This document shows positions 46,005 through 57,515 of a stretch of 64,000 bases of DNA, piece by piece. Position 1 is the first letter of the stretch, and the number at the start of each line of letters is the position of its first letter. Where the stretch lies: contig NC_088305.1 of assembly GCF_032854445.1 (NCBI RefSeq), forward strand, positions 25,803,026 through 25,867,025, given 5' to 3'. The position numbers and the translations under genes are program-made. Source of the DNA: Liolophura sinensis. Its lineage: Eukaryota > Mollusca > Polyplacophora > Chitonida > Chitonidae. The notes under the pieces were generated by a model, which made no database searches, was not told the origin of the DNA, and saw only the letters and a program-made list of their open reading frames with translations.

Positions 46005-47620
46005 CACAGGTCCAATACTAATGTATTTATTTATTGATTTGCTGAAGATTATTTTATGTGCTAGTTGATATCAAGACTAACATGGAGACCCAATCCCTGA
46101 AGTGCTGTCAGAAAAATGTTTTTAAAACTTTTTTAAAACTTTCTAGACGATTGCTTTAAGTTTATCAAAGGTCGGGTTTCTTGATGAGAATATAGTGTTG
46201 AATGCAGAATTCTCCAATAATTGTAGTCACATTAAATGACCTTTAAAAATCGATTTTTACTTGTCATTTCTTCCTCTGGTAAATTGCAGAATGACGGAAG
46301 ATGTTTTTCTTTTTGTGACAAAAAATAATTCTTATATTTTAAGATCTCCTTTGAAGAGAGATCCAGGGATTAAGTGATCACCATGTGTCATGTGAGTGAT
46401 TAACTACACACGGCTCCTGTGGAGAAAGATTAAGGGATTAACGATCTTCAACTCTTGATGTTAATTTGAGTGGTACATATATTTTTTCTGATTTAGATAT
46501 CGTCCATGAAGCTTTGAACTCTCAGATAAACGTCGATTTTATAAAGTTTATATAGAGATAAAACCTCAAATAGATAAACTGAACTGAGTTCTTCAACAAA
46601 GGTTTGCTCATTCTTTGTTAATGTGTAACATTCAACTGTCCTCTTCCTTGATGTGCAATGGATTCTGGAACTTCCGGAATGCAGATTTGACCTTAGCGAA
46701 AGTTGTATACAAATGTAAAGTCGAAGTCTTGTACGGGAATTGAACATGGGCTTCCTACGCACAACAAGGTATCAAAATAATTTATTCTGAATCCAAAACT
46801 TCCTGGAAACAGTGAACAATTTGACCCGAAAAATAATTTTTAAGAGGGTTAGTTTTGTTGCATTAATACAGGGATAACAGCTCCGTGATACTGTACTTTG
46901 CCCTCCACCTGTATATTACAATATACATTTTGATAACATGTATATCAATATACACTGAATGTACCTTTCAGTTACATTGATTACATATTCTGAAAGCTTC
47001 CTTTACTCTTTTTATCACGAGTTTAATGGCTGTATAATGATAAATTTTTGTAGTAAATATTTCGTTAGGGACGAAGTTTACACAGGCACGTTGTCTGTTG
47101 ACCTATTCAGGCTTCATTCATTCGAAAACAAACTGTTCAAACCAAGATGGGCTTGCGTCTTTCCAACATCATCAAAGACTGCTTCTCTTCGCAAAATTTT
47201 CACAAATTTTATATACATTATTAGCTCTCTGCAAGTTTGTGTTATACGTCGATTTGGGAATTGGCCCTGACTGATGTGTTGATTGACGGTTGGCATACGA
47301 ATGTCTTTTTCGACACGTAGACTGTGTGAAGGATATCTAGTCCCCAACAAACATTTGTAGTAAGATGAATGTTACCAAATATATAAAGATTCCAAGCGGC
47401 TACTGTCTGAGGAGTGATAAGCTGGCAAGTCCGCCCGTGTGGACATCTAGATTAAGGGATTAAGTGATCACCGTCTGCCATGTTTGGGACTCACTACCGA
47501 CACCTGTCGTTGAGAAAGATTAAGGGATTAACGGATGCTCGTCTGACTGACTTTAGCACTTCAGATTAAAGTGAGTGATATTTCGTCTGGCTGAGCTATG
47601 ATGGCCGCGTTCCATAAAAG
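46005..47620. other. Spacer between copies 4 and 5
   Basis: Begins with a deletion junction (AAATGTTTTTAAAACTTT) that removes the poly(A) signal and about 900 bases present after copy 3. Holds a GGATTA block at 46360-46460 (AAGATTAAGGGATTAACG), repeat R2 at about 47100-47330, and a second GGATTA block at 47445-47580 before the relic copy 5. A 89-codon minus ORF (46493-46762) recurs as 54595-54864 and 61471-61740 and in part at 51641-51904; it is repeated spacer with no recognisable family. Confidence 0.5.
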
Positions 47621-48090
47621 CATCAGTTTTTTCTATAGATAGTATTATCAGCTCTACGTAATCCAGAGAGACAAAACAATAGCCTGGGACAATATACCCA
47701 CCGACTTCCGAAGCGATGACCTCCCCTGTTATTACTTATTCGGGGTCAGCTTCCATTCCCATCAAGCCGCTGATTGTTCCTGAATTCTTTGACATGCGCG
47801 CTGATGACCAGTTGTCAGAATGTAGTGAGGTTAGCGATAAAGCTTGCTACAACAGAGCGTCTCCTGGTTTATCCGTCAACGAGTAAAGGTATGTGTTGAA
47901 CATTTGTAAGAAATGTTTAAATGTTTGAAAAATTTTCATTAAACTACGTTCAAATGGACGCCATCAGATTAAAAACATATAAAATCCAGTGGGAGTAAGA
48001 TACTGCCGTATACAGAATTATGTACTGTAATTAATTCTAAAAAGTTCACTTCATTGTTTCAGGAAACAGCTTTAACAACACACCCCATTG
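47621..48090 (+). pseudogene. Homeobox array copy 5: relic of exon 1 and start of exon 2
   Basis: CATAAAAG of the promoter is joined directly to CATCAGTTTTTTCTATAG, so the 5' UTR, start codon and first codons are gone. The rest of exon 1 is recognisable (SIPIKPLIVPEF, ADDQLSECSEVSDKA, RASPGLSVNE) but has three stop codons. Intron 1 remains. Exon 2 keeps only GGAAACAGCTTTAACAACAC, then Penelope-like sequence begins, so the whole homeodomain is lost. Confidence 0.8.
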
Positions 48091-48980
48091 CTCTTCACAA
48101 AGCCTTTGGGTTCTTCTCTGTGGGTTGGCTGTTTCTTTCCATTGGTTTTGAGTCGGGTTTTGAGGTTAGAGGCGAAAGTAAATGTAGTTTGTATGTTGAG
48201 TTTTGCCTGCTGGAGTCTTCTTACCCGGTAGCTTGGGCTGTCTATATACAGAATGGATATGTATATGTTGGGGTCGTCGGGTCTCGTTGCTCTGGTGCTG
48301 TTAACTGGATTGAGAGTTTTACTGATAGTTCTCTCCACTAATTGTTGGGGGTATAGGTTCTGGGTGGTGAAGACTGTTTTGAGGTGGTTAATTTCTTCTT
48401 GGAGTTTGATGCTGGATATATGTATGGCTCATTTCGTCAAGGTAGATGTTATTCCTCTCTTGATCTGGTTAGACTGGTCACCAACACAATAAATCCAGGA
48501 GTTGTTATCCATAAGAAATACCACCCCAGCTCTTAAATGCCTCTGAAAGAAGCCATACGTCATCAACATGGAGATGAGGCAATTGCGGACATCAACAAGC
48601 TCTAACCTCAAAACACGACTCAAAGCCAATGAAAAGAAACAGCCAACCCATAGAGAAGAACCCAAACGCTCTGTGTACAACATTTAGTGTGACTGTCAAC
48701 TGCAAAAACATTGAAGAAACCGGTAGACCCCTCAGCATCAGAATAGCAGAGCACAAGGCCCCAGTAGAAAATTAGTTCTAAAATCAGCCCTCAGAGATCA
48801 CATGAGAGCCCATCCACAATACCAACTGCAAGGAACACAGCTCGTACCTTGCAGAACAACCAGTCAGAGTACAAAAGAAGGAAACTTCTGGAAACCATTA
48901 TGATCCGATGACACAACCCACAGCTTAAACGAGACAGCCAGTACCACCTACCGAGCGCCTACAATGATCCCATCAAATTA
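48090..48980. mobile_element. Penelope-like element pieces in opposite orientations
   Basis: About 48090-48490 read on the minus strand resembles the linker after a Penelope-like reverse transcriptase (DDPNIYISILYIDSPSYRV). About 48590-48970 on the plus strand resembles the GIY-YIG endonuclease end (ETGRPLSIRIAEHKA). The two overlap as an inverted repeat of about 90 bases. Broken, several breaks; probably older than the duplication that made copy 8, because the same arrangement is there. Confidence 0.65.
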
Positions 48981-49029
48981 GACAGTGACCACCTTAATCC
49001 CTGAAGCGACACACTCTCTTAATGTACAT

Positions 49030-49345
49030 TTGTTGACTTGTATTTCTGTATGTTCATATCACGCCTGAGACTAGGGAAAAACAGGGCCCAAAGAACATCT
49101 AGCAACTATAATCCAAAATTCCTCACCAACTTGCCCAGCCTGTAAAGAGTATGATGAAACCATAGAACACTATTTGGTACAATGTATTAAACACAGTAAA
49201 GAACGAAGACGATAGGCAGAATGCCTGAAAATCTACAAATGTGAACTTGACCTTCAGACTATCCTTAACCCCAAACCACACATAACACCACAAATATTCT
49301 CCTTACTAAAAGAATACATCAAACTGACGGGTTACGAAAGCCGAA
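49030..49345 (+). mobile_element. LINE 3'-end fragment with CCHC-like finger
   Basis: Residues CPACKEYDETIEHYLVQC match the Cys/His knuckle seen at the C-terminus of Jockey/I-type LINE polyproteins. A better-kept copy is at 57170-57515. One or more stop codons interrupt it. Three GATACCTTGAT...TTGAGGGCCG motifs follow at 49372-49580. Confidence 0.55.
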
Positions 49346-49935
49346 TCTGTTAGAACACTATTGACCAACAACGGCGATACCTTCATTCTGAGGGCCGTTT
49401 CTGCTCTGGTCAACGTCACTTTATCTGGTTAAAGACAGTGCATTTTTCGAAATTAGCAAAAACATATACTAACAACGGCGATACCTTGATTTTGAGGGCC
49501 GTTTTTTCCACAGATACATAATTCCTTCCTACAACTTTATCCCCGTCTATATCGGCGATGCCATGATCTTGAGGGCCGATAAAACGATGAAAGCGATCTG
49601 CAAAAACATAGTACACGAAAACAATGTAACCACAATAATAATATTTCTTCATTTACTTATCTGCCTTCTTGTTTGTTGTTATTTATCTATTCTTATTAGT
49701 TGATATTTATTTTCTATTTATTTACAAATGTGTATATATCATACGAGGGCAGACCGTCTATCAATTTTTGATTGGTAGCTATACCACTAATTTGCTCCTA
49801 AGTATCTGTTTGATCAAATATCTTCTTGCTTAAGATATACATTATCTCATAAACAAAACCCCTTCGCTGATCAAAAATACAACTATCTTGTATATTTGTT
49901 TTCTCTATTTGTCTTCACAGGAACAAAAAACAAGG

Positions 49936-50502
49936 ATGAAAATCTTAATTATCGGCAGCAGTTACGTTCATATGCTGGAGAATAGTATCCTTCGAAATTC
50001 GATCCCAAACTCTAGAATCGACTTTAAGACAGACCAGAATATTCGGTTCTTTGGCATTGGGGGAGCTAGAGCTGGGACACTTAGATACTCTGGAAGATTG
50101 GAAAGTCTCCTTCGGGAGACAAAACCTGACCTAGTTATCCCCCACATTGGGGGAAACTATGCCGACTCCTACAAATCAGCATCAGCAATTTTTGGTGATA
50201 TTTTTGATTATGTTGGTGCACTTAAATCGAAATTCGCAATTCCAAGGATCTACATCAACCAGCTTTTTTACCGTCAGGTAACTCGGCGAATTTCTGTCCA
50301 CATTTATAATACAAAAATCCGTGAAATTAACAAGAAGCTGACAAACAACCAATTGGCCACCTTCTGGAGACATACCGGACTGATCCGACCACAAAAGCAA
50401 AATCTAACCAACGACGGAGTGCAACTAAACAATATAGGCCAGAAACTGTTCTACCGGTCTATGAAACGTGCTGTCTGCGCCGCCATGGGAGGCCACGAAT
50501 AA
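49936..50502 (+). CDS. SGNH-hydrolase-like ORF of a retroelement
   Basis: 188 codons from ATG at 49936; an AG acceptor (TTGTCTTCACAG) lies just upstream. The N-terminus KILIIGSSYVHML resembles block I of SGNH/GDSL hydrolases, FFGIGGARAGTLRYSG block II, VIPHIGGNYADSY block III and NDGVQLNNIGQKLF block V. SGNH domains are known as accessory domains of several retroelement types. It is repeated, broken, at 57945-58505 beside the same LINE tail, so I read it as an element's accessory ORF and not a host gene. Whether it is catalytic cannot be judged. Confidence 0.55.
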   Translation: MKILIIGSSYVHMLENSILRNSIPNSRIDFKTDQNIRFFGIGGARAGTLRYSGRLESLLRETKPDLVIPHIGGNYADSYKSASAIFGDIFDYVGALKSKFAIPRIYINQLFYRQVTRRISVHIYNTKIREINKKLTNNQLATFWRHTGLIRPQKQNLTNDGVQLNNIGQKLFYRSMKRAVCAAMGGHE

Positions 50503-50644
50503 AAACTGGAAATAGAAAAGGAAATCAACTAAAAGAAAAAGATAGGAAAAACAATAAGAAGACCCGTGGGAGCAAAGAAAATTAACACCAAGAAAACGAA
50601 GACTAGAAAGATGAAAGACATCACAACAATAGGACTATCTCTTG

Positions 50645-51145
50645 CTTCAGCTAAGTGGATCAACCATATTTCTAACCATATTGGTGACATGTGCTCTAAA
50701 ATTCAGATTACTGGTTAATGTTATCTCAAGATCTTTCACAGTCTCAATTTTTTCAAGTGCATGTCTGTCTGAGGTGGCATAAAAATATACACAAATTTTC
50801 ATTATACCTTTAGTTATATGTATTATATTCTGTTGATCGTCTTGTTGGTAATACGGATTGTAGGTAAGGCGGGGAAAGTCCATTTTACAATTTTAAAGAT
50901 TAGCAGAATCGTATGTTGTCTACGCGGAACATATAGTGGTGTCCACTTAAGTTCACTCAGCAGCGCTTTATCTGATGTACTACGCATTCCGCTTGTTAAA
51001 ACAGACAAATTGATTTTATTTAACTTGTGCATACTGGTATCTAGCCTTTTCTCCAGCATAGTCGACCTATCGACATTGTTGAATTCAGTCATGGGTCCCT
51101 CTGCAACGAGGCGAAACAGAGCTGTCGACATTGTGAACGCGTGTT
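50645..51145 (-). mobile_element. LINE reverse-transcriptase C-terminal fragment
   Basis: Minus-strand pieces VKDLEITLTSNLNFRAHV and ELKWTPLYVPRRQHTILLIF match the thumb and post-RT region of Jockey/CR1-like LINEs. It interrupts the SGNH element: the left flank stops at AAGTGGATCA, where the copy at 58670 continues with GGCCTGACATAC. Broken, more than one frame. Confidence 0.6.
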
Positions 51146-51337
51146 AATGGCAGCCAATGGCATGCATGGTGTTATTCTTATGACATTGTTGGCTTGGATA
51201 TATCCGGTGTCTACCTGTAAATTTGTTATGCTTGTAACGTTCTATGAAAGGTGGAAGTCACCAGCAATTGGCATTCTCTTCTACAATCTGCATAACCAGT
51301 GCTGCCCTGTAAACTGAAAACTAGCAAGAGCTCCATC

Positions 51338-51450
51338 ATGGCGTCTACCCAGTCTCAGAAGAAAAACCGCCAGTTTCTCCATCGACAGAATTCTCAGCTC
51401 TACGTCATCCCGAGAGGCACTGGACAATATACCCACCCACTTCCGTAACA
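51338..51450 (+). pseudogene. Homeobox array copy 6: short exon 1 remnant
   Basis: A TATGAAAGG promoter remnant (51243), GTCACC and GGCATTCTCTTC precede ATGGCGTCTACCCAGTCTC. A one-base shift right after SQKK throws the eh1 region out of frame, though the DNA (TTTCTCCATCGACAG) is still clear. The remnant ends near CCACTTCCGTAAC and runs into spacer. Confidence 0.75.
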
Positions 51451-52560
51451 AAAACGTATTTCTTATATTTTAAGATTACCTTTGAAGAGACAACCAGAGA
51501 TTAAGTGATCACCGTGTGTCACGTGAGTGATTAACTACACACATCTCCTGTGGAGAAAGATTAAGGCATTAACGCATGGCTGTCAACAACTCTTGATGTT
51601 AATTTGAGTAGTACATATATTTTTTCTGATTTAGATATCGTCAATGAAGATTTGAACAAATGAAGATTTTATAAAGTTTATATAGAGATAAAACCTCGAA
51701 TAGATAAACTGAACTGAGTTCTTCAACAAAGGTTTGCTCATTCTTTGATAATGTGTAACATTCAACGGCCTCCTTCCTTGATGTGCAATGCATTGTGGAA
51801 CTTCCGGAATGCAGATTTGACCTTAGCGAAAGTTGTATACAAAGATGTAATGTAAAGGCGAAGTCTTGTACGGGAACCGAACATGGACTTCCTACACATA
51901 ACAAGCTATCAAAATAATTTATTTAGAATTAAAACTTTATGGAAACAATGAACAATTTGATCCGAAGGTTGGTTTTGTTGCATCAATGCGGAAATAACAG
52001 CTCCGTGATACTGTACTTTGCCCTCCTTCTATATGTACATTTTGATAACATGTAAACTGAGTGTAGCTTTCAGTTACGTTGATCACATATTCTGAAAACT
52101 TTCTTTTACTCTTTGTATCACGAGTTTGATTACTGTGTAATGAAAATTTTTTGTAGTGTCATATTTCCTAAGAAATGATGTTTACAAAGGCACGCTGTCC
52201 GTTGACCTATTTAGGCTTCATTCATACGAAAGCAAGATATTATTTAAACCAGGATGGGCTTGCGTCTTTCCAACATGATCAAAAACTGTTGTCTCTTCGC
52301 ATAATTTCCGTCTATTTTCGCAATTTTGATACACTTTATTAGCTCTCTACAAGTTTGTGTTATTTGTCGAATTGAGAATTGAGATTGATTGATGTGTTGA
52401 TTGACGGCTGGTATACGATTGTCTTTTCGGACACGTGGATTGTGAGAAGGATACCTAGTCCCCAGCAAACATATATAGTAAAATGAAAGTTACCAAACAT
52501 ATAAATATTCTAAGCGGCTACTGTCTGAGGAGTGATTGGCTGGCAAGTCCGCCCGTGTGG
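51451..52560. other. Spacer between copies 6 and 7
   Basis: A GGATTA-type block is at 51490-51580 (GAGAAAGATTAAGGCATTAA). R2-type sequence is at 52200-52460. Otherwise AT-rich, alignable with 46460-47440. Confidence 0.5.
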
Positions 52561-52564
52561 ACAT

Positions 52565-52695
52565 GTAGATCAAGGAACTAAGTGTTGACCGTCCACCATG
52601 TAAGTGATTAACTACCGACAACTCCCGTGGAGAAAGATTGAAGGATTAACGGATGCTCGTCGGATTGACTTCAGCACTTCAGATAAAAGTGAGTG
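52565..52695 (+). promoter_or_regulatory. GGATTA-rich upstream block of homeobox copy 7
   Basis: AGTGATTAACTACCGACAAC, GATTGAAGGATTAACGGATG, GTCGGATTGACTTCAGCAC; slightly more decayed than upstream of copy 4. Confidence 0.45.
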
Positions 52696-52730
52696 GTATT
52701 CTGTCTGACTGAGCTATGATCGTAGCGTTG

Positions 52731-52770
52731 CATAAAAGGGGAAAGTCACCAATATTAGGCATTCACTTCT
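52731..52770 (+). promoter_or_regulatory. TATA-like box and initiator of homeobox copy 7
   Basis: CATAAAAGG at 52731-52739, GTCACC at 52745 and GGCATTCACTTC near 52757-52769. The copy 9 duplication begins at 52745, between this box and the initiator. Confidence 0.5.
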
Positions 52771-52803
52771 TGTTCGTCGTCTCGATCAGTACACAGAACT
52801 ACC

Positions 52804-53954
52804 ATGGCCACCATTTTGGCATCTACCGAATCTCAGAAGAAGACCATCAGTTTTTCCATCGACAGCATTCTTAGCTCTACGTCATCCAGAGGGACAAAAC
52901 AGCAGCCTTGGGCAATGTACCCGCCTGCTTCCGAAGCAAAGACCTTTCCTGTTATTACTTGTTCGGGGTCAGCTTCCATTCCCATCATGCCGTTGATTGT
53001 TCCTGAATTCTCTGACATGCGTACTGATGACCAACTGTCAGAATGTAGCGACCTCAGCAACAAAGCTGCGGAGAACAGAGCGTCTCCTGGTTTATCCGTC
53101 AACGACTCTTCATTTCTTAGTCAAGGTATGTGTTGAACATTTGTAAGAAAGTTTTAAATGTTTGAAAAATATTCAATAAACTGAGTTTAATTGAAGCCAT
53201 CAGATTAAGAACATATCAAATTCAATGGGAGTAATATACTGCCGTATTTTCCAGTATGTGTTGTAATTAATTCTAAAAAGTTCACTTCTTTGTTTCAGAA
53301 AACAGCCTGGACAACACACTCCAATCCAGTCAAGGCAGAAGGAAGAAATCACGAACGGCCTTCACCGCCACACAGATAGACGGCCTTGAGAAACGCTACA
53401 GCGAGCAGCGCTATCTGTCGGTCAGCGAGAGAAGTGATCTGGCTATGGAGTTGGAACTATCCGATCAACAGGTACGTCGACTATTTTGTTTTCAACCATA
53501 CAGTAAGTGTCAATCTCACCCTAGATAATATGTATGCCCCTTTGCCAAATTCTTTTACTGTAAAAAGGATTTTGTGTTTTACTTTCAAAAATATACTTCT
53601 CCAAGTCAGAAAAAGTCATTTTGTAACAATTGATAAACAACTCATCTAGACGATTTCTGTTCTCTTTTTTAGGTCAAGACGTGGTTCCAGAATAGACGAA
53701 TGAAGGAGAAGAGACAACGACGTAGTGCAGGGAACACCAGTTCGCCAGAGCTTTCGCATTTGCCGTCAGGCGGCTCCTTGTCCAGTTCTTCCGGTGTTTG
53801 CTATCCAGGCCAAACTAGAGAACCAATGGCCATGCAGTTCTCGGCGATGTCACAGAATCATGTACTGCCCTCAAGTTTGTCGTATGCTGGGATGTATCCA
53901 TACCCCATGGGATATCACCCCGTGCCACTAACTCAGCTACGAGCTTCTTACTGA
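52804..53954 (+). CDS. Homeobox array copy 7: NKL-like homeodomain repressor, intact
   Basis: Exons 52804-53125, 53299-53471 and 53673-53954, 258 residues, all junctions GT-AG. eh1 FSIDSIL at 17-23, homeodomain at 122-181 (SRTAFTATQIDGLEKRYSEQ, then VKTWFQNRRMKEKRQR). Compared with copy 4 it differs mainly near the end of exon 1 (CSDLSNKAAENRASP vs CSEISDKVANNRASP) and in exon 3 (SPELSHLPSGGSL). Its second intron has its own variants, including a CATCTAGACGAT stretch before the acceptor. The poly(A) signal of copy 3 is missing, as in copies 4 and 9. It has a complete promoter block and is the probable parent of copy 9. Confidence 0.88.
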
Positions 53955-55741
53955 CACAGGTCCAATACTAATGTATTTATTTATTGATTTGCTGAAGATT
54001 ATTTTATGTGCTAGTTGATATCAAGACTAACATGGAGACCCAATCCCTGAAGTGCTGTCAGAAAAATGTTTTTAAAACTTTTTAAAAACTTTCTAGACGA
54101 TTGCTTTATGTTTATCAAAGGTCGGGTTTCTTGATGAGAATATAGTGTTGAATGTAGAATTCTCCAATAATTGTAGTCACATTAAATGACCTTTAAACCT
54201 CGAGTTTTACTTGTCATTTTTTCCTCTGGTAAATTGCAGAATGACGAAATATGTTTTTCTTTTTGTGACAAAAAATAATTCTTATATTTTAAGATCTCCT
54301 TTAAAGAGAGATCCAGGGATTAAGTGATCACCATGTGTCATGTGAGTGATTAACTACACACATCTCCTGTGGAGAAAGATTAAGGGATTAACGCATGGCT
54401 GTCAACAACGCTTGATGTTAATTTGAGTAGTACATATATTTTTTCTGACTTAGATATCGTCCATGAAGATTTGAACAAATGAAGATTTTATAAAGTTTAT
54501 ATAGACATAAAATATAGTGGAGAAAGATTAAGGGATTAACGATCTTCAACTCTTGATGTTAATTTGAGTGGTACATATATATATTTTCTCTGATTTAGAT
54601 ATCGTCCATGAAGCTTTGAACTCTCAGATAAACGTCGATTTTATAAAGTTTATATAGAGATAAAACCTCAAATAGATAAACTGAACTGAGTTCTTCAACA
54701 AAGGTTTGCTCATTCTTTGTTAATGTGTAATATTCAACTGTCCTCTTCCTTGATGTGCAATGGATTCTGGAACTTCCGGAATGCAGATTTGACCTTAGCG
54801 AAAGTTGTATACAAATGTAAAGTCGAAGTCTTGTACGGGAATTGAACATGGACTTCCTACACATAACAAGGTATCAAAATAATTTATTCTGAATCCAAAA
54901 CTTCCTGGAAACAGTGAACAATTTGGCCCGAAAAGTAATTTTTAAGAGGGTTAGTTTTGTTGCATTAATACAGGGATAACAGCTCCGTGATACTGTACTT
55001 TGCCCTCCACCTGTATATTACAATATACATTTTGATAACATGTATATCAATATACACCGAATGTACCTTTTAGTTACATTGATTACATATTCTGAAAGCT
55101 TCCTTTACTCTTTGTATCACGAGTTTATAGGCTGTATAATTATAAATTTTTGTAGTAAATCTTCATTAGGGACGAAGTTTACACAGGCACATTGTCTGTT
55201 GACCTATTCAGGCTTCATTCATTCGAAAGCAAACTGTTATTCAAACCAGGATGGGCTTGCGTCTTTCCAACATCATCGAAAACTGTTGACTGCTTCTCTT
55301 CGCAAAATTTCCGCCTATTTTCGCAAATTTTATATATATTATTAGCTCTCTACAAGTTTGTGTTATATGTCGATTTGGGAATTGGCCTTGACTGATGTGT
55401 TGATTGACGGTTGGCATACGAATGGCTTTTTCGACACGTAGACTGTGTGAAGGATATCTAGTCCCCAACAAACATTTGTAGTAAGATGAATGTTACCAGA
55501 TATATAAAGATTCTAAGCGGCTACTGTCTGAGGAGTGATTGGCTGGCAAGTCCGCCCGTGTGGACATGTAGATTAAGGGATTAAGCGATCACCGTCTGCC
55601 ATGTATGGGATTAGCTACCGACACCTACCGTTGAGAAAGATTAAGGGATTAACGGATGCTCGTCTGACTGACTTTAGCACTTTAGATTAAAGTGAGTGGT
55701 ATTCTGTCTGACTGAGCTATGATGGCCGCGTTCCATAAAAG
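53955..55741. other. Spacer between copies 7 and 8
   Basis: Same build as 46005-47620, with one extra local duplication: the GGATTA block appears twice (54315-54390 and 54525-54545). R2-type sequence is at 55190-55450 and a further GGATTA block (GATTAAGGGATTAACGGATG) at 55560-55695. Confidence 0.5.
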
Positions 55742-56210
55742 CATCAGTTTTTCTATAGATAGTAATATCAGCTCTACGTAATTCAGAGAGACAAAACAAT
55801 AGCCTGGGACAATATACCCACCGACTTCCGAAGCGATGACCTCCCCTATTATTACTTATTCGGGGTCAGCTTCCATTCTCATCAAGCCGCTGATTGTTCC
55901 TGAATTCCTTGACATTCGCACTGATGACCAATTGTCAGAATGTAGCGAGGTTAGCGATAAAGCTTGCTACAACAGAGCGTCTCCTGGTTTATCCGTCAAC
56001 GAGTAATGGTATGTGTTGAACATTTGTAAGAAATGTTTAAATGTTTGGAAAATTTTCATTAAACTACGTTCAAATGGACGCCATCAGATTAAAAACATAT
56101 AAAATCCAGTGGGAGTAAGATACTGCCGTATACAGAATTATGTGCTGTAATTAATTCTAAAAAGTTCACTTCATTGTTTCAGGAAACAGCTTTAACAACA
56201 CACCCCATTG
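55742..56210 (+). pseudogene. Homeobox array copy 8: relic, sister of copy 5
   Basis: Same promoter-to-exon deletion (CATAAAAG/CATCAGTTTTTC) and same loss of the homeodomain after GGAAACAGCTTTAACAACAC as copy 5, with stop codons at the same sites. The shared scars show it was copied already dead. Confidence 0.8.
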
Positions 56211-57110
56211 CTCTTCACAAAGCCTTTGGGTTCTTCTCTATGGGTTGGCTGTTTCTTTCCATTGGTTTTGAGTCGGGTTTTGAGGTTAGAGTCGAAAGTA
56301 AATGTAGTTTGTATGTTGAGTTTTTCCTGCTGGAGCCTTCTTACCCGGTAGCTTGGGCTGCCTGTATACAGAATTAATATGTATATGTTGGGGTCGTCGG
56401 GTCTCGTTGCTCTGGTGCTGTTAACTGGATTGAGAGTTTTACTGATAGTTCTCTCCACTAACTGTTGGGGGTATAGGTTCTGGGTGGTGAAGACTGTTTT
56501 GAGGTGGTTAATTTCTTCTTGGAGTTTGATGCTGGATATATGTATGGCTCATTTCGTCAAGGTAGATGTTGTTCCTCTCTTGATCTGGTTAGGCTGGTCA
56601 CCAACACAATAAATCCAGGAGTTGTTATCCATAAGAAATACCACCCCAGCTCTTAAATGCCTCTGAAAGAAGCTATACGTCATCAACATGGAGATGAGGC
56701 AATTGCGGACATCAACAAGCTCTTACCTCAAAACACGACTCAAAGCCAATGGAAAAAAACAGCCAACCCATAGAGAAGAACCCAAACGCTCTGTGTACAA
56801 CATTTAGTGTGACTGTCAACTGCAAAAACATTGAAGAAACCGGTAGACCCCTCAGCATCAGAATGGCAGAGCACAAGGCCCCAGTAGAAAATTAGTTCTA
56901 AAATCAGCCCTCAGAGATCACATGAGAGCCCATCCACAATACCAACTGCAAGGAACACAGCTCGTACCTTGCAGAACAACCAGTCAGAGTACAAAAGAAG
57001 GAAACTTCTGGAAACCATTATGATCCGATGACACAATCCACAGCTTAAACGAGACAGCCAGTACCACCTACCGAGCGCCTACAATGATCCCATCAAATTA
57101 GACAGTGACC
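56210..57110. mobile_element. Penelope-like element pieces, second copy
   Basis: Same inverted arrangement as 48090-48980: linker region on the minus strand, GIY-YIG end on the plus strand. Broken, several breaks. Confidence 0.65.
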
Positions 57111-57149
57111 ACCTTAATCCCTGAAGCGACTCACTCTCTTAATGTACAT

Positions 57150-57515
57150 TTGTTGACTTGTATCTCTGTATGTTCATATCACGCCTGAGACTAGGGAAAA
57201 ACAGGGCTCAAAGAACATCTAGCAATTATAATCCAAAATTCCTCACCAACTTGCCCAGCCTGTAAAGAGTATGATGAACACTATTTGGTACAATGTAGTA
57301 AACACAGTAAAGAACGAAGACGATTGGCAGAATGCCTGAAAATCTACAAATGTGAACTTGACCTTCAGACTATCCTTAACACCAAACCACACCTAAGACC
57401 AAAAATATTCTCCTTACTAAAAGAATACATCAAATCGACGGGTTACGAAAGCCGAATCTATTATAACACTATTGACCAACAACGACGATACCTTCATCTC
57501 ACTTTATCTGATTAA
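57150..57515 (+). mobile_element. LINE 3'-end fragment, second copy
   Basis: A 76-codon frame at 57285-57515 (SKHSKERRRLAECLKIYK, HLRPKIFSLLKEYIKSTGYE) continues the CCHC-like finger CPACKEYDE just before it. Followed by a GATACCTTGAT motif at 57565. Confidence 0.55.

Larger units (their letters stand above)
52745..57124. repeat. Segmental duplication, left copy
   Basis: 52745-57124 is repeated at 59621-64000 with a constant offset of 6,876 bases and only a handful of differences by eye (for example TTTTAAATG vs TTTTAATTG, CAACGCTTG vs CAACTCTTG, one extra G near 63929). It covers copies 7 and 8 and the Penelope-like pieces. The right copy runs off the window. Confidence 0.95.

Noticed and set aside
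46493-46762. Repeated 89-codon minus ORF in spacers (also 54595 and 61471) as a conserved gene
   Set aside because: It recurs only with the duplicated spacer, is already shortened at 51641-51904, and has no recognisable features.
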